Assembly: GCF_020911925.1 (NCBI RefSeq)
Contig: NZ_CP087134.1
Span: forward strand, 372,001-436,000
Source of the DNA: Flavobacterium cupriresistens
Lineage (GTDB): Bacteria > Bacteroidota > Bacteroidia > Flavobacteriales > Flavobacteriaceae
DNA: 64,000 nt
Direction of reading: 5' to 3'
The notes under the pieces are model-generated. The model had not been told where the DNA came from and ran no database searches. It saw only the letters and a program-made list of their open reading frames with translations. A program made the position numbers and the translations under genes. Each line of letters starts with the position of its first letter. Within the stretch, counting starts at the first letter, position 1. Shown here in pieces: positions 31,433 to 41,710 of the stretch.

Positions 31433-31464
31433 AAAAAAAGCGGAACATTTCTGTTCCGCTTTTT
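31433..31464 (-). terminator. Intrinsic terminator after rpsJ
   Basis: AAAAAGCGGAACA (31435-31447) pairs perfectly with TGTTCCGCTTTTT (31452-31464) around a TTTC loop. On the minus strand the stem is followed by a T-run. It lies 22 nt past the rpsJ stop codon and separates the rpsL-rpsJ operon from rplC. Confidence 0.88.
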
Positions 31465-31486
31465 ATTTATAAAATATAATAAAAAA

Positions 31487-31792
31487 TTATACTTTGATCT
31501 CTACTTCAACCCCACTTGGCAATTCAAGTTTCATTAAAGCATCAATTGTTTTAGATGAAGACGAGTAAATATCGATCAATCTTTTGTACGACATTACTTC
31601 GAATTGCTCTCTCGCTTTTTTGTTAACGTGCGGAGAACGCAATACAGTGAAAAGTTTTTTGTGAGTTGGCAACGGGATTGGACCTGTTACAACCGCTCCA
31701 GTAGTTTTTACTGTTTTTACGATCTTTTCAGCAGATTTATCTACCAACATGTGATCGTAAGATTTTAGTTTTATTCTGATTTTTTGACTCAT
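31487..31792 (-). CDS. rpsJ: 30S ribosomal protein S10
   Basis: S10 is a head protein of the small subunit and, as NusE, also takes part in antitermination. The 101-residue protein begins [20 protein letters not shown] and has [20 protein letters not shown]. It lies 11 nt after fusA and is followed by a terminator, so here it belongs to the rpsL-rpsG-fusA unit rather than to the S10 operon. Confidence 0.98.
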
Positions 31793-31803
31793 TTTCTTAA
31801 GAA

Positions 31804-33960
31804 TTAAGCGTTACCTTTTGCTTTTTTAATTACCGCTTCTGAAATATTAGAAGGCGTTTCTGCATAGTGAGAAAACTCCATTGTTGAAGTAGCTCTACCA
31901 GAAGATAATGTTCTCAATGTAGTAACATATCCAAACATCTCTGATAATGGTACATCAGCTTTAATAGTTTTAGCACCATTTCTGTCACCCATATCATTAA
32001 CCTGACCTCTACGACGGTTGATATCACCTACGATATCTCCCATGTTTTCTTCAGGAGTAATAACTTCCATTTTCATGATTGGCTCAAGAACAATTGCACC
32101 AGCAGCTTTAGCTACTTCTCTATAACCCATTCTAGCAGCTAACTCAAAAGAAAGCGCATCAGAATCGACAGGGTGGAAAGATCCGTCTGTCAAAGTTACT
32201 TTCAAACTATCCACTTGATAACCAGCCAAAGGACCAGTTTTCATAGCTTCACGGAAACCTTTTTCTACAGATGGAATATATTCCTTAGGAACGTTACCAC
32301 CTTTTACAGCATTAATAAACTGTAATCCTTTTGGAACTTTACCATCAACTTCATCAGCAGGCTCAAGTGTAAATACGATATCACCGAATTTACCACGACC
32401 TCCAGATTGTTTCTTGTAAGTTTCTCTGTGTGTCGCAGTTCTTGTAAACGCTTCTTTATATTCAACTTGAGGCTCACCTTGGTTCACTTCAACTTTAAAT
32501 TCACGTTTCATACGATCTACTAAGATATCTAAGTGAAGCTCACCCATACCTGAGATAATTGTTTGACCAGAAGCCTCATCAGTTCTAACTGTAAACGTTG
32601 GATCCTCTTCAGCTAATTTAGCTAAAGCCATACCCATTTTATCTACGTCAGCTTTTGTTTTAGGCTCAATAGCAATACCAATTACCGGTGCAGGGAATTT
32701 CATAGACTCAAGAATAATTGGGTGTTTTTCATCACACAATGTATCTCCAGTTTTAATATCTTTAAACCCAACAGCAGCTCCAATATCTCCAGCCTCAATA
32801 TATTCGATTGGATTTTGTTTGTTAGCGTGCATTTGGTAAATACGAGAAATTCTTTCTTTACTACCAGAACGTGTATTCAAAACGTAAGAACCTGCGTCCA
32901 AACGACCAGAATAAGCACGGAAGAAAGCTAAACGACCTACGAATGGGTCAGTAGCAATTTTAAATGCTAAAGCTGCGAATGGCTCTTTAACATCTGGCTT
33001 ACGTAAAATTTTAACTTGATCTTCTTCTAATAATTCAGCATCATCAGGGTGAATTCCTTCGATACCTTCTTTATCCATTGGAGATGGTAAGTATTTACAT
33101 ACTGCATCTAACATGAACTGAACACCTTTATTTTTGAAAGAAGAACCAGCAATCATAGGAATGATAGCCATGTCAATTGTAGCAGCTCTTAAAGCAACAT
33201 TAATTTCTTCTTCAGTAATAGAGTTTTCATCTTCCATGAATTTCTCCAACAAGTTCTCATCGTAATCAGCAACTGCCTCGATAAGAATTGATCTGTATTC
33301 TTTTACTTCTGCAACCATATCCTCAGGGATAGGCACAATATCAAAAGTAGCTCCTTGAGTAGCATCATGCCAAACGATTGCTTGGTTTTTTACTAAATCA
33401 ACAACACCTTTAAAATCATTTTCTTCACCAATAGGTAAAGTGATCGCAACAGCATTAGATTTCAACATATCACGAACTTGTTGACAAACTGCCAAAAAGT
33501 TAGATCCTTGACGGTCCATTTTATTAACAAACCCCATACGTGGAACTCTATATTGATCAGCAAGTCTCCAGTTAGTTTCTGATTGAGGCTCAACACCATC
33601 AACAGCACTAAACAAGAATACTAAACCATCAAGTACACGTAAAGAACGGTTTACCTCTACAGTAAAATCAACGTGTCCAGGAGTATCAATAATATTAAAG
33701 TGGTAAGGCAATGTTTCAGGCAACGTTTTACCTTGCTCAGTTGGAAAATTCCACTCACAAGTTGTAGCTGCTGAAGTAATTGTAATACCTCTTTCTTGCT
33801 CTTGAGCCATCCAGTCCATTGTTGCAGCACCATCGTGTACTTCACCAATTTTGTGTGACTTTCCAGTATAAAAAAGAATACGCTCCGTTGTTGTTGTTTT
33901 ACCAGCATCAATGTGAGCAGCAATTCCGATATTTCTTGTATATTTTAAATCTCTAGCCAT
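31804..33960 (-). CDS. fusA: Elongation factor G
   Basis: EF-G is the GTPase that drives translocation on the ribosome. The 718-residue protein has the G1 loop AHIDAGKTT at residues 15-23, the switch [11 protein letters not shown], and NKMDRQG. Domains II to V follow, with VEPKTKAD-like and [16 protein letters not shown] segments. It lies between rpsG and rpsJ. No tuf gene follows it, which is usual in Bacteroidota. Confidence 0.98.
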   Translation of the reverse strand: MARDLKYTRNIGIAAHIDAGKTTTTERILFYTGKSHKIGEVHDGAATMDWMAQEQERGITITSAATTCEWNFPTEQGKTLPETLPYHFNIIDTPGHVDFTVEVNRSLRVLDGLVFLFSAVDGVEPQSETNWRLADQYRVPRMGFVNKMDRQGSNFLAVCQQVRDMLKSNAVAITLPIGEENDFKGVVDLVKNQAIVWHDATQGATFDIVPIPEDMVAEVKEYRSILIEAVADYDENLLEKFMEDENSITEEEINVALRAATIDMAIIPMIAGSSFKNKGVQFMLDAVCKYLPSPMDKEGIEGIHPDDAELLEEDQVKILRKPDVKEPFAALAFKIATDPFVGRLAFFRAYSGRLDAGSYVLNTRSGSKERISRIYQMHANKQNPIEYIEAGDIGAAVGFKDIKTGDTLCDEKHPIILESMKFPAPVIGIAIEPKTKADVDKMGMALAKLAEEDPTFTVRTDEASGQTIISGMGELHLDILVDRMKREFKVEVNQGEPQVEYKEAFTRTATHRETYKKQSGGRGKFGDIVFTLEPADEVDGKVPKGLQFINAVKGGNVPKEYIPSVEKGFREAMKTGPLAGYQVDSLKVTLTDGSFHPVDSDALSFELAARMGYREVAKAAGAIVLEPIMKMEVITPEENMGDIVGDINRRRGQVNDMGDRNGAKTIKADVPLSEMFGYVTTLRTLSSGRATSTMEFSHYAETPSNISEAVIKKAKGNA

Positions 33961-33971
33961 TTCTTTACGAA

Positions 33972-34448
33972 TTAAAATCTAAAGTGAGAGAAAGCTTTAT
34001 TAGCTTCTGCCATTTTGTGAGTATCCATTCTTTTCTTAACAGCAGCACCTTCTTCTTTAGCAGCAGCTAAACATTCTGACGCTAAACGTTGTGCCATAGA
34101 TTTTTCATTTCTTCTTCTTGAATAAAGTATTAACCACTTCATTGCCATAGAAATTTTTCTGTCTGGTCTAATTTGCATTGGAATTTGAAATGTAGCTCCA
34201 CCAACTCTACGACTACGTACTTCTACGTGAGGCATAACGTTTGTTAAAGCATCTTTCCAAATTTCTAATGAAGATTTTTCTGAATCTTGCTTTTTAGACT
34301 CAATGATGTCAATTGCATCATAAAATACTTTGAAAGCTGTAGATTTCTTACCATCCCACATTAAGTTGTTCACAAAACGCGTTACCAATTGGTCATTAAA
34401 CCTTGGATCTGGTAAAAGTGGTCTTTTCTTTGCCGCTCTTTTTCTCAT
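33972..34448 (-). CDS. rpsG: 30S ribosomal protein S7
   Basis: S7 nucleates assembly of the 30S head. The 158-residue protein begins [20 protein letters not shown] and has the family region [20 protein letters not shown]. It follows rpsL after 117 nt and precedes fusA by 11 nt. The 117 nt spacer has no obvious terminator. Confidence 0.98.
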   Translation of the reverse strand: MRKRAAKKRPLLPDPRFNDQLVTRFVNNLMWDGKKSTAFKVFYDAIDIIESKKQDSEKSSLEIWKDALTNVMPHVEVRSRRVGGATFQIPMQIRPDRKISMAMKWLILYSRRRNEKSMAQRLASECLAAAKEEGAAVKKRMDTHKMAEANKAFSHFRF

Positions 34449-34565
34449 GTCTTTTTTTTAATAAAAAGTTATAGGTTATCCGTTAAATGTTATGTGTCAT
34501 CCATTTTAGCCTACGCTTTAATTTCAAACCCTTAACTCCTAACCTCCAACTCTTAACGTTTTAAA

Positions 34566-34949
34566 TTACTTTTTTGCTTCTTTTGGGCGTTTAGCACCGT
34601 ACTTAGATCTTCTTTGCGTTCTTCCTGCAACTCCTGACGTGTCAAGCGCTCCACGAACGATATGATATCTAACACCTGGTAAATCTTTTACCCTTCCACC
34701 TCTAACTAATACTATCGAGTGCTCTTGTAAATTGTGTCCTTCTCCAGGGATGTAAGCATTCACCTCATTACCATTTGTCAAACGTACACGCGCAACTTTA
34801 CGCATTGCAGAGTTTGGTTTTTTTGGTGTAGTAGTGTAAACACGCGTACAAACCCCTCTTCTTTGAGGACAAGAATCTAAAGCAACCGATTTACTCTTCT
34901 TAGTTATCTGAGTTCTTCCTGTTCTTACTAATTGTTGAATTGTTGGCAT
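34566..34949 (-). CDS. rpsL: 30S ribosomal protein S12
   Basis: S12 lies at the decoding centre and is the site of streptomycin-resistance mutations. The ATG at 34947-34949 gives 127 residues beginning [21 protein letters not shown] longer in-frame reading to 35033 is rejected because it overlaps the promoter and lacks family similarity. It has the signature [17 protein letters not shown]. It is the first gene of the rpsL-rpsG-fusA-rpsJ operon. Confidence 0.98.
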
Positions 34950-35003
34950 AATTAATACTAAAAATTTATTATGTATATTAAATTCCCGCTTTTTACGGGG
35001 TTG

Positions 35004-35033
35004 CAAATGTATAAAATATTTTTCACTATACAA
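35004..35033 (-). promoter_or_regulatory. Promoter of the rpsL-rpsG-fusA-rpsJ operon
   Basis: On the minus strand TTG (35031-35033) is followed after 19 nt by TACATTTG (35004-35011), a full match to the flavobacterial consensus. Transcription would start near 34997, about 48 nt before rpsL. The site argues against a start codon further upstream. Confidence 0.72.
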
Positions 35034-35131
35034 ACGTTAATTCATTAATTTTCAATAACATTATTTATACTTATGATTTTACAAACAAACAATAGATATT
35101 TGCAATACAATTATTAAACTTAATTTAACAC

Positions 35132-36832
35132 TTGAAACAGCTTCTAAACATATTGATTTTCATTTTTGGACTTAGCTGCCATGCCCAAAATTTTTATTTA
35201 AAAATAAACGGAACCAATCAAATTGAAAACAAAACTATCGATTCGCTAAATTACACAACAAAACACAACAACATAAAATCATTGTTTGACGAAATCAACA
35301 GCACCTCAAAAAAGCTTTCTAAAAAAGGATACCCGGACAACAAAACAGTAGAAACCAGCAAACTAAACGATAGCACTTATATATCGATCATAAATCTTAA
35401 AAACAGAATAAAACAGGCCCGTATATATATAGGTAGAAATAATACTTTTTTCAAAACATCAAAAAACCAAAACGACACTATCATCATCCCCTATGTTGAG
35501 ATAGAAAACTATCTGAACCAAAAAACAATTGAAGCCGAAAAGCTTGGCTACGCATTAAGCAAGATAAAACTTGAAAATATCACCCGAAAGAATTCAATAA
35601 TTTACGCCGACTTAAACTTTAAATCCGAAAAAAAACGTGTCCTAAATTCAATTATTCTCAATTACACAAACAGTGATGGAAAAGATTTTTTCCCAAAAGG
35701 ACACTTAAAGCAACTCAATAAAAAATACATCAACAAAACTTTTAATCAGGAAATAACCAAAGAATTATACGACGATATAAACCGCTTTGAATTCATTACC
35801 CAAACAAAATATCCTGAAATATTATTCACCAACGATTCAACCAAAATCTACACCTACATAGAGAAAAGAAAAGCAAACACTTTTGACGGATACATCGGCT
35901 TCTCTAATGATGAAAACAAAAAAATCAACCTTAACGGATACCTCGATGTCACCTTGCAAAACATTCTTCATTCCGGGGAAAAATTCTCCTTGTACTGGAA
36001 GAGCGATGGAAACCAGCAAAAAACTTTTAACACAAAACTAGAAATCCCATACATTTTCAAAACTTCATTGGGAATAAAAGCGCAACTCAACATATTTAAG
36101 CAAGACAGCACCTTTCAAAACACAAAAACAGCAATTGATTTAGGTTACTACATCAACTACAATTCCAAAATATATCTGGGCTATCAATCTACCGAATCAA
36201 GCGATATTCAAAACACAAACAATTCTGCTATTAGCGACTACAACAACTCCTACACTACCGCAACTTTTGAGTACAAAAAAATAGATCCTATCAACAATCT
36301 CTTCCCTAAAAAAGCTTTTGCAAACTTCATAATTGGCTATGGAAAAAGAGACACAAACAATGATCCGGATACCGCAGGATCAAGTAAACAATTTTTCATC
36401 AATCTGGACATTTCCTACAATTTTGAACTAAATGAAAAGAATTTTATTAGTATTAATTCACAGAATTTCTATTTAAAAAGCAAAAGTTATATTTCGAATG
36501 AACTATATCGTTTTGGCGGAATTAATTCCATCAGAGGTTTTTTAGAAAACAGTTTACAAGCCAATTTCAATTCGTTAATTCTTACAGAATACAGATATAT
36601 CGTCTCTAAAAACTTATATCTAAATTCTATCGTCGATTATGGCTTATACCAAGACTTAACCAACACCTCAAACAAAAGCGAAATCAAAAAATTAATAGGA
36701 ATCGGAATTGGAACTGCTATACAAACCAAAAATGGCTTATTAAAAATTACACTAACGAACGGAGGCGAGAATATTCAGGAAATGCAATTATATAACAGTA
36801 TCATAAACATATGTTATAATGTTAAATTTTAG
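35132..36832 (+). CDS. Omp85-family outer membrane protein (BamA/TpsB-like), TTG start
   Basis: This 566-residue protein has a signal peptide (about residues 1-18, KQLLNILIFIFGLSCHA), one or two POTRA-like segments at about 135-240, and a C-terminal beta barrel. The Omp85 lid-lock motif is present as RFGGINSIRGF, and the last residue is Phe. The size is close to two-partner-secretion transporters such as FhaC (inference). The start must be the TTG at 35132-35134: an in-frame stop lies two codons upstream and no ATG precedes the signal peptide. It is transcribed away from rpsL. Cargo is unknown. Confidence 0.78.
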   Translation: MKQLLNILIFIFGLSCHAQNFYLKINGTNQIENKTIDSLNYTTKHNNIKSLFDEINSTSKKLSKKGYPDNKTVETSKLNDSTYISIINLKNRIKQARIYIGRNNTFFKTSKNQNDTIIIPYVEIENYLNQKTIEAEKLGYALSKIKLENITRKNSIIYADLNFKSEKKRVLNSIILNYTNSDGKDFFPKGHLKQLNKKYINKTFNQEITKELYDDINRFEFITQTKYPEILFTNDSTKIYTYIEKRKANTFDGYIGFSNDENKKINLNGYLDVTLQNILHSGEKFSLYWKSDGNQQKTFNTKLEIPYIFKTSLGIKAQLNIFKQDSTFQNTKTAIDLGYYINYNSKIYLGYQSTESSDIQNTNNSAISDYNNSYTTATFEYKKIDPINNLFPKKAFANFIIGYGKRDTNNDPDTAGSSKQFFINLDISYNFELNEKNFISINSQNFYLKSKSYISNELYRFGGINSIRGFLENSLQANFNSLILTEYRYIVSKNLYLNSIVDYGLYQDLTNTSNKSEIKKLIGIGIGTAIQTKNGLLKITLTNGGENIQEMQLYNSIINICYNVKF

Positions 36833-36916
36833 CGTTTATCAAAAAAAGATTTTTATTTATTAGGAAAGTTAACAAATTATTAAGAGTTTTGCGATACTAA
36901 TTCAAAATATTTAAAA

Positions 36917-39900
36917 ATGAAACTAAAGTTCAATGGATTCTTAGTACTATTGCTAGTACTAGTGGCGCAACTAACTTTCGCGCAAGAAAGAGTTGTTTCA
37001 GGAATGGTTTCTGACAATACAGGAATGCCTCTTCCAGGGGTAAGTGTATTGATCAAAGGAACAAAATCTGGAACACAAACTGATTTTGATGGTAAATTCT
37101 CTATCAAAGCATCAACAAGCCAAGTTTTGGTATTCAGCTACATTGGGATGAAAACTCAGGAAGTAGCAGCAAGCTCATCCTCACTTAATGTAAAATTAGG
37201 CGCAGATGCAAACGAACTTGAAGCAGTTGTTGTAACAACAGCTTTAGGTATTAAAAGAGAGAAAAAATCTCTTGGATACTCTGCACAACAAGTAACTGCT
37301 GAGCAAGTATCAACAGTTCCTACAGGAAACTTCGTAAACAACTTAACAGGAAAAGTTGCTGGTCTTAGTGTAACCAATGGTACTAACTTTGGAGGATCTA
37401 CAAACGTAGTTCTTAGAGGTTTCAAATCACTTTTGGGAGACAACCAGGCTTTATTCGTAGTTGATGGGGTGCCAATTTTGAACAGTAACGTAAACAGTGC
37501 TGATCAAAAAAGTGGTAGAGGTGGTTACGATTATGGTAACGCTGCTTCAGATATCAACCCAAATAACATTGCAGATATTAACGTACTGAAAGGTGCAGCT
37601 GCAACAGCTCTTTACGGATCTAGAGCACAAAATGGAGCGATTATCATTACTACTAAAAAAGGAAAAGCAAGAACTGACTTAGCTGTAGAATTTTCATCTT
37701 CTTACACTATGTCTTCTGTAGACAAAAAAACTTTCCCTGAATATCAAAGTGAATACGGACAAGGATATTTAGGACAATCATTTGGAAGCTACCAAGGACA
37801 ACCAAGACCTAGTACTACACATGATGCTTCTTACGGACCAAAATTTGATGGCGCACTAATTTGGCAATACGACGCCTTTATCCCGGGTTCACCAACATAC
37901 GGACAAAGAACTCCATGGGAAGCTGCTAAAAATGGTCCAATTGAATTTTTTGACACTGCGACATCTACAATCAACAACATCTCGTTAAACGGTGGAACTG
38001 AAAAGGCAACTTACAGATTGACTTATGCTAACACCAACAGTGATGATATTATGCCAAATGCTTTATTAAGCAAGAACAACTTTAATGCTAGTGCTACTTA
38101 CAAGTTTAACGACAAATTAAGTTCAACTTTTAACGCTACTTACGTATCGCAAAACACCAGAAACAGAAATACGACTGGTTACGGAGGAAACAACGTGGCT
38201 GGTTTCAGACAATGGTGGGCAACAAACGTTGACATTAAAGAGCAAAAATACCTTTACGAATTAGGTCACCAAAATTACACATGGAACATTAAAAGTCCAA
38301 CAAATATTGCTCCACAATACTGGGACAACCCTTATTTCACAAGATACCAAAATTACAACAACGACAGCAGAAAAAGATTTGCTGCCAATGCTAGTGTTAC
38401 TTATGATGCATCTAAAAGCTTAAGCTTTACTGGTAGAATAGGTACTGACGGTTTCACAATGAGAACTGAAGACAGAATAGCTGCTGGTTCAATTCCTGCA
38501 ACTCTTGGATCAAACTCAAACGGTCAAAACTTACCTGTTCAACCATCTGGTTATGCCTTGGACATCTATGATTTTAGTGAGCAAAACTATGACTTCTTAG
38601 CCACTTACAAAAAAGACTTAGCTGAAGAATTAAATCTTAGTGTAATTGTAGGTAGTAACTACAACGTACAAAGTAGATTTATCAACCAACAAATGACATC
38701 AGGAGGATTATATATCCCTGGATTGTATACTATTTCTAACTCTGTATCGGCTCCGGCTCTTCCTAGAATTGTAGACACTAGAAAAGAAGTACTTGGTTTA
38801 TTTACGCAAGCAACATTAGGTTACAAAGGAACTTACTACTTTGAAGGTTCCGTAAGAAGAGACGTAGCTTCTTCATTACCTGTAGATCTTAATGATTATT
38901 GGTATTCTTCTGTATCAGCAAGTGTTATTTTCTCAAATTGGTTAAAAGATGTTGAATTCATCAATTTTGGTAAATTCAGAGCAGCATACGCTCAAGTAGG
39001 TTCGGACACTGATCCTAACCAATTACTTGACACTTATACTGCACGAAATCCATTCGGAACACCAGTATACTCTTTCAATACTACTAAGAAAAATGCAAAC
39101 CTAAAACCACAACAGTTAGACAATGTCGAGTTAGGTTTAAACATGCAATTCGCTAAAAACAGATTTGGATTTGATGTCGCTTGGTTCCAAAACAAAGCAT
39201 ACAATCAAATTTTACCGCTACCTGTATCAACAGCTACCGGATCTTCATTCAACACAGTCAATGCTGGTACATTAACTACAAAAGGATTCGAGGTTACCCT
39301 TAATGCTACTCCCTTTAAAACAGATAACTTTGCTTGGGATATAAACATAAACTGGTCAAACCCAAACACTAAAGTTACAAAACTAGCTCCTGGTATCGAA
39401 AACATCAATATCAACTCACTACAAGGTGGTATCAGTATCAATGCTCCTCTTAACCAAGATTACGGTCAAATTTGGGGAACAACTTATGTGTTAGATGATG
39501 CTGGAAACAGAATCATCGGAGACAATGGTGCTTATGTAGTTTCTACTACAACTGACAACAAATTAGGAACCTACCAAGCTGATTGGACTGGAGGAATCAA
39601 TAATAAGTTCTCGTACAAAAATCTTTCTTTCAGTTTCTTAATTGACATCAAGAAAGGTGGAGAGATATTTTCGCTTGATCAATATTATGGATACGGAACT
39701 GGTATTTACGCTAACTCTGTTGGAAACAATGACCTAGGATTCCCAATAAGAAATACATTAGCAAATAATGGAGGTGAAATTCTAAAAGGTGTAATGGCTA
39801 ACCCTGCTTATACACCAGGAGGTAACCAACCACAATACATCACAAACACAACTAGATTAGACAGATCTCAATCTAGCCAGGTTTTAGGTACAGATCCTCC

Positions 39901-40162
39901 TGCTGAAGCATTTATTTATGATGCTGGATTTGTAAAATTAAGAGAAGTTGTTTTTACATATAATCTTCCTGAAAGCATAATAGGAAAATCTATAAAAGGA
40001 GCTTCATTTAGCTTAATAGGTAACAATCTTTGGATAATTGACAAAAGCTTACCATATGCTGATCCAGAAGCTGGATTGTCTTCAGGTAACACGCAAGGAT
40101 ACCAATCAGGACCTATGCCGACAACAAGAAATATTTCTTTTAATGTCAAAGTTAATTTTTAA
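36917..40162 (+). CDS. SusC/RagA-type TonB-dependent outer membrane transporter
   Basis: This is the TonB-linked barrel of a SusCD nutrient importer, 1081 residues. The signal peptide spans about residues 1-22. A carboxypeptidase-regulatory-like domain follows at about 24-95 (SGMVSDNTGMPLPGVSVLIKG). The TonB-box-like LEAVVVTTALGIKRE comes next at about 98-112, then the plug domain with GKVAGLSV and VLRGFKSLLGDNQALFVVDG, and the barrel ending in NISFNVKVNF. Its SusD partner starts 6-12 nt downstream. No glycan-degrading enzymes, SARP, ECF sigma or SusR-type regulator lie next to it, so the substrate (peptide or glycan) is open. Confidence 0.95.
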   Translation: MKLKFNGFLVLLLVLVAQLTFAQERVVSGMVSDNTGMPLPGVSVLIKGTKSGTQTDFDGKFSIKASTSQVLVFSYIGMKTQEVAASSSSLNVKLGADANELEAVVVTTALGIKREKKSLGYSAQQVTAEQVSTVPTGNFVNNLTGKVAGLSVTNGTNFGGSTNVVLRGFKSLLGDNQALFVVDGVPILNSNVNSADQKSGRGGYDYGNAASDINPNNIADINVLKGAAATALYGSRAQNGAIIITTKKGKARTDLAVEFSSSYTMSSVDKKTFPEYQSEYGQGYLGQSFGSYQGQPRPSTTHDASYGPKFDGALIWQYDAFIPGSPTYGQRTPWEAAKNGPIEFFDTATSTINNISLNGGTEKATYRLTYANTNSDDIMPNALLSKNNFNASATYKFNDKLSSTFNATYVSQNTRNRNTTGYGGNNVAGFRQWWATNVDIKEQKYLYELGHQNYTWNIKSPTNIAPQYWDNPYFTRYQNYNNDSRKRFAANASVTYDASKSLSFTGRIGTDGFTMRTEDRIAAGSIPATLGSNSNGQNLPVQPSGYALDIYDFSEQNYDFLATYKKDLAEELNLSVIVGSNYNVQSRFINQQMTSGGLYIPGLYTISNSVSAPALPRIVDTRKEVLGLFTQATLGYKGTYYFEGSVRRDVASSLPVDLNDYWYSSVSASVIFSNWLKDVEFINFGKFRAAYAQVGSDTDPNQLLDTYTARNPFGTPVYSFNTTKKNANLKPQQLDNVELGLNMQFAKNRFGFDVAWFQNKAYNQILPLPVSTATGSSFNTVNAGTLTTKGFEVTLNATPFKTDNFAWDININWSNPNTKVTKLAPGIENININSLQGGISINAPLNQDYGQIWGTTYVLDDAGNRIIGDNGAYVVSTTTDNKLGTYQADWTGGINNKFSYKNLSFSFLIDIKKGGEIFSLDQYYGYGTGIYANSVGNNDLGFPIRNTLANNGGEILKGVMANPAYTPGGNQPQYITNTTRLDRSQSSQVLGTDPPAEAFIYDAGFVKLREVVFTYNLPESIIGKSIKGASFSLIGNNLWIIDKSLPYADPEAGLSSGNTQGYQSGPMPTTRNISFNVKVNF

Positions 40163-40173
40163 AAAAAATGGAA

Positions 40174-41625
40174 ATGAAAAAAATCATAGCAATATTAACC
40201 ATTGGTCTGTCGATGACAGCTTGTGTTAATGAGGACATAAATACAGACCCAAACAGTGCATATACCACTGTACCGGGAGCACTAGTAACTTACACACAAA
40301 AGGAATTAAGTGATTACGTAAATACACCAAGTGTAAACGAAAACAACTTTAGACTGACGATGCAGTATTGGCAGGAAACAACTTATGTAAACGAGAGTAA
40401 TTATGATTTTACAAACAGAAATGTTTCTAATAACATCTTTTTGCTTAATTATGTAAACATCCTAAACAACCTTGGTAAGGCAAAAGAAATTATCAATGTA
40501 TATGATCCAACACCAACCGAGGCACCAAACTGGCCTGTTAACAAACAAAATCAATTAGCAATAGTTGACTTAATGCAAGTTTACACTTATCAGCTTTTAG
40601 TAGATACTTTTGGAAACGTTCCTTATACTCAGGCAGCAAATCTTAATGCTTATCCATTACCTGTATATGATGACGGAGCTACTATCTACGTAGATTTGAT
40701 TAAAAGAGTTGATGCAGCCACTGCTAAATTAGTAAACACTACATCAACCACTGACTTTGACACTTTTACTGATGGTGACAAATATTACGCTGGATCTATT
40801 CAAAAGTGGAGAATATTTGCAAATTCCTTAAAATTAAAACTAGCAATAGGAATAGCAGATTCAAATCCAACTTTAGCACAAACTACTGCAAATGCAGCTA
40901 TTGCTGCTGGGGTAATGACTTCTCCTGCTGATAATGCTCAATTACCGTATTTATCTGCATCGCCAAACTACAATCCTTTGTTTGAAAACCTTTCTGCAAG
41001 CGGTAGAGATGATTTCTTCGCCGGAAAAACATTAGTTGACTACATGAACACAACTAATGACCCAAGAATAAGCCATTATTATGATCCAATAACTGGTGGA
41101 ACTTACGTTGGTCAAGTAATTGGTCAAGGTGGTGAATTTGGAACTTTTTCTAATATTGGTGAATTTGCTTACACTGCAACAACACCAGGTACTATTCTAA
41201 ACTACACTGAAGTTGCTTTTTATATTGCTGAGGCTAATGCTCGTTGGACTCCAGCAGCAGCAGCAACGGCTTACACTACAGCCGTAACTGCATCTATCGT
41301 AGAATGGGGTGGTACTCCCGCACAGGCTACAGCATATCTTCTAACAAAACCATACGATGCTGCTAATTGGAAAAAATCAATTGGAGAGCAAGCTTGGGTA
41401 GCGATGTTTAATCAAGGATTAACTTCTTGGAATTTCTGGAGAAGATTAGATTTCCCTGTTTTAGCAGCTCCAGCTACAGCTATTATCAATGCAGGTGGTA
41501 AAGTTCCTGTGAGAATGGCTTATCCTGTTCTTGAACAACAAGTAAATAACTCAAACTGGAAAGCTGCATCTACAGCAATCGGTGGAGATTTATTGACAAC
41601 AAAATTATTCTGGGATAAATTCTAA
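40174..41625 (+). CDS. SusD/RagB-type outer membrane lipoprotein
   Basis: This is the lid lipoprotein that pairs with the SusC-type transporter to bind and deliver nutrients. The ATG at 40174 gives 483 residues with a lipoprotein signal ending LSMTAC (Cys17). An ATG at 40168 adds only two residues. The helical TPR-like core has YWQETTYVNES, QLLVDTFGNVPYTQA and the C-terminal WRRLDFPVL. It matches the SusD-like_2 type. A strong terminator follows after about 25 nt. Confidence 0.93.
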   Translation: MKKIIAILTIGLSMTACVNEDINTDPNSAYTTVPGALVTYTQKELSDYVNTPSVNENNFRLTMQYWQETTYVNESNYDFTNRNVSNNIFLLNYVNILNNLGKAKEIINVYDPTPTEAPNWPVNKQNQLAIVDLMQVYTYQLLVDTFGNVPYTQAANLNAYPLPVYDDGATIYVDLIKRVDAATAKLVNTTSTTDFDTFTDGDKYYAGSIQKWRIFANSLKLKLAIGIADSNPTLAQTTANAAIAAGVMTSPADNAQLPYLSASPNYNPLFENLSASGRDDFFAGKTLVDYMNTTNDPRISHYYDPITGGTYVGQVIGQGGEFGTFSNIGEFAYTATTPGTILNYTEVAFYIAEANARWTPAAAATAYTTAVTASIVEWGGTPAQATAYLLTKPYDAANWKKSIGEQAWVAMFNQGLTSWNFWRRLDFPVLAAPATAIINAGGKVPVRMAYPVLEQQVNNSNWKAASTAIGGDLLTTKLFWDKF

Positions 41626-41648
41626 TTTTATTCTCAAATAAATATACT

Positions 41649-41682
41649 AAACCACTCTGTTCATTCAGAGTGGTTTTTTTTT
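41649..41682 (+). terminator. Terminator of the SusC/SusD operon
   Basis: AAACCACTCTG (41649-41659) pairs perfectly with CAGAGTGGTTT (41666-41676) around a 6 nt loop and is followed by a T-run to 41682. Confidence 0.88.
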
Positions 41683-41710
41683 ATATAAACATTATCCCTA
41701 TATTTGCCCT

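Noticed and set aside
31804..33960. Absence of tuf after fusA as an anomaly
   Set aside because: In Bacteroidota tuf is usually located elsewhere, so its absence here is normal.
34950..35033. N-terminal extension of rpsL
   Set aside because: It would overlap a well-formed promoter, and the family begins MPTIQQ at the internal ATG.
41699..41706. TATATTTG box right before rlmB
   Set aside because: It is only 4 nt from the start codon and has no TTG at the right distance, so it would give a leaderless message; probably chance.
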